Source: JBHBQE01 sp041776485
Lineage (GTDB): Bacteria > Bacillota > Clostridia > Lachnospirales > Lachnospiraceae
DNA: 30,168 nucleotides
Direction of reading: 5' to 3'
NCBI GenBank assembly: GCA_041776485.1
Contig: JBHBQE010000005.1
Coordinates: 1-30,168, forward strand
Shown here: piece after piece, positions 23,456 through 30,168 of the stretch
Layout: each line of letters begins with the position of its first letter
Numbering within the stretch: position 1 is the first letter of the stretch
The notes under the pieces: generated by a model
What the model was told of the DNA's origin: nothing
The model's database searches: none
Seen by the model: the letters and a program-made list of their open reading frames with translations, nothing else
Program-made: the position numbers and the translations under genes

Positions 23456-24847
23456 CTAGAACAGTCCAAACGCCTTAACCAAGAGCACTGCCAGCATTAC
23501 AGGTGCAACAAAGCGAACCATTACAGTATACAGTCCCTTTCTCTTGAACTCAAGCTTTCCGTTGTTGGTTACTTCATCAACTATAACCTTTTCGCCTACA
23601 ACCCAGCCAATAAGTATAAAGGTACAAAGAGCTAAAATCGGCATTAACAATGAGTTGGAAACATAATCCATTATATCCAGCACCTGTGCAACCGCACCAT
23701 TGGGAAGATTATATTCGAAATACAAATCAGTGTATCCAAGACATACTATTACCCCGAGAACCACCGTCCAAATTGTACTGATAACGCTTGCCTTAAATCT
23801 ATTAATCTTAAACTCATCCATTATACTTGCAACTATAGCTTCCATAATGGAAACGCTTGAAGTAACTGCTGCAAACAGTACCATTATAAAGAATAAAAAT
23901 CCAATTAACGCACCTATTTTGCCCATTTCCAGGAATACCTTAGGTAATGTAACAAACATAAGTCCGGGTCCTGCACTCATACCTTCTTCTCCAAAGAAAA
24001 CAATAACTGCAGGGATAATCATAAGACCAGCCAAAAGCGCAACTAATGTATCAAAAAATTCAATATGGTTAACGGACTGAACCAAATTAACGTCTTCCTT
24101 AACATAAGAACCATAAGCAATCATAATTCCCATTGCTACAGATATGGAATAAAATAACTGTCCCATTGCGTCAAAAATAACATTGATGAAGTCCTTTATT
24201 CCCATTCCCTCTATATTGGGAATCAAATAAACTTTAAGTCCGTCAAGCCCTGTGACGATTCCGCCACCCGCCGTTTTATCCCTAAGAGTCAGTGAAAAAA
24301 TGCTGATTCCGATAATAAGCATCAATAGTGCGGGCATAATAATTCTGGAGTAACGCTCAATTCCCTTTTCAACGCCTGCAAAAACAACAATAACCGTCAT
24401 CGCAATAAATATCAGCATCCAAACTATAGGCTCCACATCAGAGGTGATAAATCCGCCAAAATATCCATCCTCTGCAGCTGCAGCACCATGACCGGTTACA
24501 AACACTGCAATATATTTAATAATCCAGCCGCCGATAGCACTATAATATGGAAGAATAAGTGCAGGCACTACTGTTGCAATAAGCCCGAGAAACCCCCATT
24601 TAGGGTTAATCTTTTTATAGGCTGTAAGCGGCCCCTGCTTCGTATTTCTGCCAATAGCTATTTCTGTAGTGAGGATAGCAAATCCAAAGGTTAATGCAAG
24701 TATGATGTAGACTAATATAAATAGTCCACCTCCATTCTTTGCTGCCAGATACGGAAACCTCCAAATGTTTCCCAGACCAACTGCGCTTCCTGACGCTGCC
24801 AGAATGAATCCCAGATGTCCGGAAAAGGTACTCCTTTTTTCCTTCAT
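23456..24847 (-). CDS. Sodium-dependent transporter, neurotransmitter:sodium symporter (SNF) family
   Basis: This 463-residue polytopic membrane protein is expected to import an amino acid or related amine with sodium. The N-terminus carries the family signature of the unwound first helix (GSAVGLGNIWRFPYLAAKNG). The conserved GPLTAYKKINPKWG and PYYSAIGGWI follow, and AVTSSVSIMEAIV in the eighth helix holds the second sodium site. The length and about 11 membrane segments match bacterial MhsT/LeuT-like members. The substrate cannot be predicted with safety. AAGGAGG stands 6 nt before the ATG. It is a single-gene unit with its own promoter and terminator. Confidence 0.92.
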   Translation of the reverse strand: MKEKRSTFSGHLGFILAASGSAVGLGNIWRFPYLAAKNGGGLFILVYIILALTFGFAILTTEIAIGRNTKQGPLTAYKKINPKWGFLGLIATVVPALILPYYSAIGGWIIKYIAVFVTGHGAAAAEDGYFGGFITSDVEPIVWMLIFIAMTVIVVFAGVEKGIERYSRIIMPALLMLIIGISIFSLTLRDKTAGGGIVTGLDGLKVYLIPNIEGMGIKDFINVIFDAMGQLFYSISVAMGIMIAYGSYVKEDVNLVQSVNHIEFFDTLVALLAGLMIIPAVIVFFGEEGMSAGPGLMFVTLPKVFLEMGKIGALIGFLFFIMVLFAAVTSSVSIMEAIVASIMDEFKINRFKASVISTIWTVVLGVIVCLGYTDLYFEYNLPNGAVAQVLDIMDYVSNSLLMPILALCTFILIGWVVGEKVIVDEVTNNGKLEFKRKGLYTVMVRFVAPVMLAVLLVKAFGLF

Positions 24848-24892
24848 AATAACCTCCTTACTTGCTTACCCATTAAGATGTTTTAATCAGAG

Positions 24893-24921
24893 ATTATGCA
24901 CTTTTTATTCCCGCTTGTAAA
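24893..24921 (-). promoter_or_regulatory. Sigma-A-type promoter of the sodium symporter gene
   Basis: On the minus strand TTTACA (24921-24916), a 17-bp spacer and CATAAT (24898-24893), each one base from consensus. The leader to the ATG at 24847 is about 40 nt. Confidence 0.6.
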
Positions 24922-24945
24922 GCAAAATATTATATTTAAACATAA

Positions 24946-24983
24946 AAATAAATGCTAAAGAATTTTCACCTTAGCATTTATTT
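24946..24983. terminator. AT-rich hairpin, probable bidirectional terminator
   Basis: A perfect 13-bp stem (AAATAAATGCTAA with TTAGCATTTATTT) around a 12-nt loop has T-runs on both outer sides. It lies between the tRNA gene and the symporter promoter, so on the minus strand it would stop transcripts coming from the tRNA. Confidence 0.6.
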
Positions 24984-25004
24984 TTTGTTTAATCTAACCT
25001 TTTA

Positions 25005-25036
25005 AAATATTGTTTTGTGTATGTTAAACAATATTT
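25005..25036. repeat. Perfect AT-rich inverted repeat downstream of tRNA-Pro
   Basis: AAATATTGTTT and AAACAATATTT form an 11-bp stem around a 10-nt loop, 72 bp downstream of the tRNA 3' end on the minus strand. With only one G-C pair it is a weak terminator at best. It could instead be a protein-binding site. Confidence 0.4.
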
Positions 25037-25108
25037 ATCCAAAGCGGATTATTTTTTATAATTATTTTTAACAGGTGTTGCAGCATAAAGCATATTTACT
25101 TCTCTGAG

Positions 25109-25182
25109 TCGGTGCGACAGGATTTGAACCTGCGACCCCTGCGTCCCGAACGCAGTGCTCTACCAAGCTGAGCCACGCACCG
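25109..25182 (-). tRNA. tRNA-Pro (anticodon CGG)
   Basis: A full 74-nt cloverleaf is readable on the minus strand: acceptor stem CGGTGCG with CGCACCG, D arm GGCTCAGCTTGGTAGAGC, anticodon stem CTGCG/CGCAG with loop TTCGGGA (anticodon CGG, reads CCG), T arm with GGTTCAAATCC, discriminator A. CCA is not encoded. It is transcribed alone between the penicillin-binding protein gene and the symporter. Confidence 0.97.
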
Positions 25183-25197
25183 AAATTTCACTTAGGC

Positions 25198-25227
25198 ATT
25201 ATACACTATTTAGTATCTTATTGTATA
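25198..25227 (-). promoter_or_regulatory. Promoter of tRNA-Pro
   Basis: On the minus strand a perfect TATAAT (25203-25198) stands 18 bp after TATACA (25227-25222). Transcription would start near 25191, 9 nt before the mature tRNA 5' end. Confidence 0.55.
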
Positions 25228-25231
25228 CACT

Positions 25232-27388
25232 TTATTCAAATATAAAACCATATATTTGATCTGATGGCATTTGATGAATCAATGGTGACTCCTGCTCCTG
25301 AGTCTCTTCCTCATCCGCCGGCACATTTTCCTCTCTTACCGATGGCATCACCGGCTCTTCAGGCAAAGCCTCCACCGGCTCCGGCTGCTCATCCGCATTT
25401 TTTACTTTTTCGATATTTAATGCCTTGTATTCCAACTCCTCATGTATACCATTCATATAGCTTTTCCATATTCTTCCCGGCATAGTAGATCCCCAAAGAC
25501 CTGAGAGAGGCTTTGGATTGTCATAGCCCACCCAAACAGCAGTAGTATAATATGGTGTATATCCTACAAACCAGCCGTCTTTATTTTCATTGGTAGTACC
25601 TGTCTTTCCTGCTGCGTCCATACCTTTAAGGCGAAGCCCTGCACCTGTGGCACCTCCGGAGTTCAATACCCCTCTTAATATATCTGTCATTTGCCTTGCT
25701 GCCTCCTGCTTATACACAGACTCGCCAATATTTGACGGGCGATATACAGCATTTCCATCAGAATCTGTTATTTTGACGATACAGGTGGGACGTCTGAAAA
25801 ATCCATCATTTTGCAATGTAGCAAAGCCTCCTGCCATTTCCATTGAGGATACTCCCTTGGTAAATCCGCCCAACGCGGCGGAGGGCACCTCATCTGTGGA
25901 CTTAATATTGCTAAATTCCATCTTTTTAAGATAATTAAGACCCGCCTTGGGAGTAATATCTTCAAATATTTTCCATGCAACTATATTTTTAGATAATTCC
26001 ACAGCCCGCCTGAAGGTAATTTCACCGGAATAGCCCCCACCGGAATTTTCCGGTCCGTCGGGAATAGGTGAGTCATCTATTACACTGTTAGGTGAATATC
26101 CCATTTCCAATGCGGGAGCATACACAATAAGCGGTTTTATAGCAGAGCCCGGCTGTCTAAAGCTTTGAAAGGCTCTATTTAAAGTATATCCCTCATATTC
26201 CTGACTTCTTCCGCCCACTATCGCTGTTACAAACCCCGTTTCATTGTCAATACATACCCCGGCGCCTTGAAGCTCATATATTCCCTCACTGTTAACACTG
26301 TCATTATCTGCCAGCTCCGTATCAATTGTCTCCTGTAGCATTTCCTGCATTTCATTATCAAGCGAGGTATATATCCTATACCCATTCTTGTATAAATTTA
26401 CATTACATGCTTCATAATAGCTGTTGTACTCCTCTAAATATCTTTCTCTTTCAAGTTCTGTATTGAAGCTTGACTTGAAAATAAAGCCCTCCGCACTCAT
26501 AAGTGCTCTGGTAGCACAGTAGAACGTATAGGTTTCCTGATAATCATGGCGGTCTGCCTCCTGGATATTAAGCTCAATCCTCTCTCGCATTGCTTCATCC
26601 CTCTCCGCCTCTGATATAATGCCATCTTCATACATATTTTGCAGGATGAGATTCCTTCTAACCAGAGGACTGGATGGATTCTTTACCGGGTCATACCTGC
26701 TGGGAGAATTGGGAATTGCGCATAAATACGCAATTTGTGACAGAGAAAGTTCACTGCAGGGCATATTAAAATATCCCCGAGAAGCTGCCTCTACCCCATA
26801 ATATCCATTGGCAAAATAAATATTATTAAGGTAATATTCAAGAATTTGATTTTTGGAAAATCGTTTGTCCAGCTCCACGGCAATATATATTTCCTCAACC
26901 TTTCTCTGCCAGGTTTTTTCCTGAGACAGGAATATATTTCTTGCCAACTGTTGGGTAATGGTGGAGGCACCCTGAGTAACCTTCCCGTTTCTAACCATGG
27001 CATAGCCTGCCCTTAATATGGCTTGAAAATCTACACCCTTATGGTCATAGTATTTCTTATCCTCAATACTGATAATTGCTTCCTTAGCATAAATAGGAAT
27101 GTCCTTATAATCTAAATAATAAACGTCCTTTTCGCCCTTCAGAGTAGACAGCACCTCTCCGTCTGCAGTATATATTATAGAAGTTTCTGCCGATCTAAAG
27201 GTCTTTTCGTTGGCAGAATTAACAAACCGTATTGCCTCATCATGCAGCCTTGAAACCTCAGACGCATAGCCCCCAACATAATAATAGGTGATAGCAGCTA
27301 TCACCATAAGCATTAGAATAAGTTGGATTCTAATGAAAATTCTAAGTCCTCTATGCTTTTTCTTCTTTGTATCAGAGGACTTATCCAT
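25232..27388 (-). CDS. Class A penicillin-binding protein (glycosyltransferase/transpeptidase)
   Basis: This is a bifunctional peptidoglycan synthase of 718 residues. It has a basic cytosolic tail (KKKKHRG), one membrane segment (about 18-38) and a GT51 glycosyltransferase domain with the catalytic Glu in SIEDKKYYDHKGVD (109-120) and QGASTITQQLARN (139-151). The transpeptidase domain follows, with S415-x-x-K418 (GSAIKP), S466-K-N468 and K595-T-G597. A 60-residue Glu/Pro-rich tail replaces the PASTA or other extra domains found in some homologues. The start at 27388 lies inside the 3' end of the upstream ATPase gene (8-bp overlap), so the two are translationally coupled. No terminator was seen after the stop; the tRNA promoter begins 5 bp away. 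Confidence 0.95.
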   Translation of the reverse strand: MDKSSDTKKKKHRGLRIFIRIQLILMLMVIAAITYYYVGGYASEVSRLHDEAIRFVNSANEKTFRSAETSIIYTADGEVLSTLKGEKDVYYLDYKDIPIYAKEAIISIEDKKYYDHKGVDFQAILRAGYAMVRNGKVTQGASTITQQLARNIFLSQEKTWQRKVEEIYIAVELDKRFSKNQILEYYLNNIYFANGYYGVEAASRGYFNMPCSELSLSQIAYLCAIPNSPSRYDPVKNPSSPLVRRNLILQNMYEDGIISEAERDEAMRERIELNIQEADRHDYQETYTFYCATRALMSAEGFIFKSSFNTELERERYLEEYNSYYEACNVNLYKNGYRIYTSLDNEMQEMLQETIDTELADNDSVNSEGIYELQGAGVCIDNETGFVTAIVGGRSQEYEGYTLNRAFQSFRQPGSAIKPLIVYAPALEMGYSPNSVIDDSPIPDGPENSGGGYSGEITFRRAVELSKNIVAWKIFEDITPKAGLNYLKKMEFSNIKSTDEVPSAALGGFTKGVSSMEMAGGFATLQNDGFFRRPTCIVKITDSDGNAVYRPSNIGESVYKQEAARQMTDILRGVLNSGGATGAGLRLKGMDAAGKTGTTNENKDGWFVGYTPYYTTAVWVGYDNPKPLSGLWGSTMPGRIWKSYMNGIHEELEYKALNIEKVKNADEQPEPVEALPEEPVMPSVREENVPADEEETQEQESPLIHQMPSDQIYGFIFE

Positions 27389-28781
27389 TTAATACATCCT
27401 CAAGGGAAATTAAAATAATATTTTTAATAGAACCGGCTACCGTTGTTGTGTTTTCATGGAACCCTGCTTTGGAAAATACCAGATAAAATACATTCTTTTT
27501 GTCCTTTACCTGCTTAGTTAAATCAATCAATTCCTTTAAAGTAACGATATCTATTAATTCATCGGTATAATAGCAGCGACCGAATATTATGGCAGGCTCC
27601 CCCTGAGTCTGTCCCACAGCCACCAAATCAAAGTCCTCGCTGGTTTGCTTTTCTTCATCATTTTGCCACCAATTGCCAATTTCCTCTATGGTAAATGGCA
27701 TTTTTCCATTTTCTGCGGCACGATATATATATTCCTTGCATATAGCTGTAAACACCTGATTCATAAACTCATTAAGCTCAGGGTTTACAGACTCCTCCAT
27801 AATTCCTGCCACATTATTATCTGTATACATGTCCATACGGGGAACTATGAACTTATACCAGAACTTGTCATGATGATTTATAATGGAATAACGAGTTTTT
27901 TTCCTGTTTGTTTTTTCTGTAACAGGGTTTTCCTTTGTAACCACTCCGATGGACATAAGGGTATTCATATAGGGAACCACCACATCTTTAGGTTTATTCA
28001 CAGCGGCAGATATTTGATTGACTCTATTTTTCCCCTCACCCAAAATAGTAAGGATATGATTATAATAGGAAAGCTCTCTTAACTCTCCCTGTATGATTTT
28101 TTCCGGCAAATATGTACTTTGAAAATTTTTGAAAAATATATTTTCAACCGCAGACTCTATATTCTCTCCCAGCTCGTTAATATGTACAGGTATTCCCCCG
28201 GTAATACCATAGGCTGCCAGCTTATAGTCCATATCCTTGTCGGGGACTGCTTCCATAAATTCATAAAATCCAATGGGCTTAAGTTCAATGCAAAGGGACA
28301 GCTTATTTTTCCACAGGGATTTGCTGTCAAAGAATAGCTTAGTTATGGCAAGATAGGAATCACCTATTAAAACCACCTTTATATTCTCTGTATTTTTAAC
28401 AAATTCAAAAAATAATTTATTAAACTCTCCCTCAGCCTTGGCAAAGGCAGGATAATTATCCATTATTATAAGCAGAGGATTTTCCTCGAGGCTTGCAGTA
28501 TCCTCTATATATGAAAGAATAACAGAAAGCTGCTCCAGAGAAGATTCTATACCTGAAAGCTTGCCGATAGACACACCTGCGGCTCTGGCAAAAAGCTCTG
28601 TTTCTCTGATACCTGTGGTGGTATAGGCATTAAAATAAATATGTTTCGTATCCTTTGAAAATTCCTTTAGAAGCGACGTTTTGCCAATTCCAAGACGTCC
28701 ATAGATACAGGCTGTATTCCCCTTTTTGCTGTTGTAAAATTCCTTTAGAGCGCTAAGCTCCTTTGTCCGTCCATAATACAT
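27381..28781 (-). CDS. Archaeal-type P-loop ATPase (DUF234-like) with degenerate catalytic motifs
   Basis: This 466-residue protein has the layout of the widespread archaeal-ATPase family: MYYGRTKELSALKEFY, Walker A GRLGIGKT (28-35), a Walker B strand PLLIIMDNYP, an Orc/Cdc6-like middle, a winged helix (NQISAAVNKPKDVVVPYMNT) and a C-terminal DUF234 region with a PD-(D/E)XK nuclease-like fold. Two key positions depart from the family: the Walker B DE is D108-N109, and the nuclease-like motif reads DFDLVAV followed by FGRCYY, where ECK is normal. It may therefore bind ATP without efficient hydrolysis and lack nuclease activity. The start at 28781 follows GGAGG; an ATG at 28823 has no ribosome site. 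It overlaps the penicillin-binding protein start by 8 bp. Its function is unknown. Confidence 0.8.
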   Translation of the reverse strand: MYYGRTKELSALKEFYNSKKGNTACIYGRLGIGKTSLLKEFSKDTKHIYFNAYTTTGIRETELFARAAGVSIGKLSGIESSLEQLSVILSYIEDTASLEENPLLIIMDNYPAFAKAEGEFNKLFFEFVKNTENIKVVLIGDSYLAITKLFFDSKSLWKNKLSLCIELKPIGFYEFMEAVPDKDMDYKLAAYGITGGIPVHINELGENIESAVENIFFKNFQSTYLPEKIIQGELRELSYYNHILTILGEGKNRVNQISAAVNKPKDVVVPYMNTLMSIGVVTKENPVTEKTNRKKTRYSIINHHDKFWYKFIVPRMDMYTDNNVAGIMEESVNPELNEFMNQVFTAICKEYIYRAAENGKMPFTIEEIGNWWQNDEEKQTSEDFDLVAVGQTQGEPAIIFGRCYYTDELIDIVTLKELIDLTKQVKDKKNVFYLVFSKAGFHENTTTVAGSIKNIILISLEDVLNG

Positions 28782-28863
28782 ATTACCTCCAAGCCAACTA
28801 AAACGCAGGTTCAAAGGTAACATGTTTCAACTAAAATTTCAACAACAAAATACAGGGATTAAA

Positions 28864-30168
28864 CTAGTTTAAAGCCCTAAATATAGCCACCCCTCTTGTT
28901 CTCACCCAACGTTCTAAGATTATACCGATAAGCACAAAAGCTGCCATGCAAATCAGCAGGTATTCTGCAGCTTCCATGAACCAGGAAAGTATAAAGATGT
29001 ATAAAGCCCCCAAACCGACGCAAAACAACATTCCCAGAAATGACATAATAAATACCGGTATGCTGGATTTGACGGGTGCGGTTTCGGATACCCAATCAAG
29101 ACTTGGGCGGATTAAATTAAGGGTCATTCCCAAAACACCTGTAAATCTTGAAAAAACAACAACAATAAGCATTACAGCTCCAGTTTCCTCTAAGGAAAAC
29201 TCTGTCACAAAGCCTATTGCTGCAGCAGCTATTACGGCAGGAACTGTATTTAACAGGGTATGAGCAGTTTCCTTTGCCCTTAATATATCCAAGGTATCCA
29301 CAGGTAAAGATTGAAGTATCCAGATGTTTTGCCCCTCCAAGGATATACTGGAGGCGGAAATTGTATTTAATGCTATAGTTGAGCATAATCCAAAGGCTAA
29401 TACAACCGGCAAAGCTAAAATAAATTTATCTATTCCCGGAAGTCCACTGATTGCAGACAAACTCGTTCTTATATAATCCATTTTTATCACAGCGGCAACT
29501 GCCATAATTGGCATAATAAATATTCCAAAGCCTTGATTAAGCATAATAACCGGACTGTTTACAAACCTCTTCAGTTCCTTATATATTAGGGTCAAAAAAA
29601 GACCTCTTTCTTTAATTGTCTGCCTTTTATACTCTATTCTCCTCTCCCCTTCATTAGAGGTAGTAAGCTTAAAGAAAGTTTTGCTTAAAACTATAAAAAC
29701 TATGGCGAAAAATACCCCTACAATAGCAATAAAGGCAATTCCTGAAAGAATATCTCCACAAGCGCCCTTACCCAGCAGATATATAAAATATCCCCAGGTT
29801 ATAAGCTTCTTCTCTATGGCAATGCTGTTTGCAACAAGTCGATTTACTACCGAGGAAAGCCGGAACATTATATAATAATACAGACCAAAGCCTGCCAGGG
29901 AAAATAGTAAAACAAAGAAATTCTTGAATGGTATTTTCCTTGATAAAAGTGCCACAAAAAATCCCAGAATACAGGCTATGCCCACAGTAAGCATACCTAT
30001 TGCCATAAGCAGTAATAATTGAATAATACTTCCTGTTAATATCTCCACAGGGCTTAAATCCCTGATTATAAAATAGGCTGCTGCCGAGGGAATCCACACA
30101 ACTGCACAGAAATATAAATTAAGCAGACATATACTTAAAAGTCTTGCGGTGATTATAATTCCTGTAGG
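28864..30168 (-). CDS. ABC-2-type exporter permease subunit, 5' truncated by window edge
   Basis: This is a strongly hydrophobic protein of which 434 residues are visible; the frame stays open to the right edge, so the GTG at 30099 is not a start. At least nine membrane segments can be counted, for example LLLLMAIGMLTVGIACILGF, NFFVLLFSLAGFGLYYYIMF, IMPIMAVAAVIK, FILALPVVLAFGLC and LLICMAAFVLIGIILERW. The middle has EGQNIWILQSLPVDTLDILRAK, a segment typical of large putative ABC exporter permeases (about 540 residues) that are partnered by a separate ATPase encoded upstream. The substrate is unknown. The gap to the ATPase gene downstream is 82 bp with no clear terminator, so read-through is possible. 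Confidence 0.75.
   Translation of the reverse strand, partial: PTGIIITARLLSICLLNLYFCAVVWIPSAAAYFIIRDLSPVEILTGSIIQLLLLMAIGMLTVGIACILGFFVALLSRKIPFKNFFVLLFSLAGFGLYYYIMFRLSSVVNRLVANSIAIEKKLITWGYFIYLLGKGACGDILSGIAFIAIVGVFFAIVFIVLSKTFFKLTTSNEGERRIEYKRQTIKERGLFLTLIYKELKRFVNSPVIMLNQGFGIFIMPIMAVAAVIKMDYIRTSLSAISGLPGIDKFILALPVVLAFGLCSTIALNTISASSISLEGQNIWILQSLPVDTLDILRAKETAHTLLNTVPAVIAAAAIGFVTEFSLEETGAVMLIVVVFSRFTGVLGMTLNLIRPSLDWVSETAPVKSSIPVFIMSFLGMLFCVGLGALYIFILSWFMEAAEYLLICMAAFVLIGIILERWVRTRGVAIFRALN

Noticed and set aside
27381..28781. A STAND or anti-phage defence ATPase
   Set aside because: The family layout is the archaeal ATPase/DUF234 type, the nuclease motif is degenerate, and no other defence gene lies near; the coupling is to a cell-wall gene.

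Overview
The window looks like a chromosomal segment of a low-GC, Gram-positive anaerobe of the Clostridia, most likely Lachnospiraceae-like. The evidence is AT-rich DNA with strong AGGAGG-type ribosome sites, a DnaD/DnaI-type primosome pair, a long divergent PRPP synthetase, a class B sortase with a PKTAD-type sorting signal, an LtaS-like enzyme, and a tRNA-Pro without an encoded CCA. The genus cannot be fixed by eye. Both window edges cut genes.

Left part (1-6890, + strand): the 3' part of a YtcJ-like amidohydrolase, followed at once by a SARP/BTAD regulator; then murC with its own promoter; then a primosome operon (tandem-DnaD-domain protein, DnaC/DnaI-like helicase loader, long PRPP synthetase). 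The 180 bp before that operon hold a dense cluster of DnaA-box-like sites, so replication-initiation control of helicase-loading genes is a plausible reading.

Middle (6887-14459): a large unknown membrane-anchored protein on the minus strand, convergent with prs (shared stop codons) and divergent from an LtaS-like sulfatase whose only good promoter implies a leaderless mRNA. A small Cys-rich HMA protein follows, closed by a perfect bidirectional terminator. Facing it on the minus strand lie an LRR surface protein with a sortase signal and a class B sortase.

Surface locus (11997-22903, minus strand): a secreted protein of about 2,710 residues made of some 26 Ig-like repeat units and two FN3 domains, then the sortase, then the LRR protein. 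A sigma-28-like promoter candidate sits upstream of the giant gene, while the sortase and LRR gene have their own sigma-A-like promoters. This is the best candidate in the window for a little-described system: a locus-specific cell-surface or matrix apparatus.

Right part (22904-30168): a decayed DinJ-YafQ toxin-antitoxin remnant, a sodium:neurotransmitter-symporter-family transporter, tRNA-Pro(CGG), a class A penicillin-binding protein translationally overlapped by an archaeal-type ATPase with degenerate catalytic motifs, and an ABC-2-like permease running off the edge. No prophage, transposase or CRISPR array was seen.
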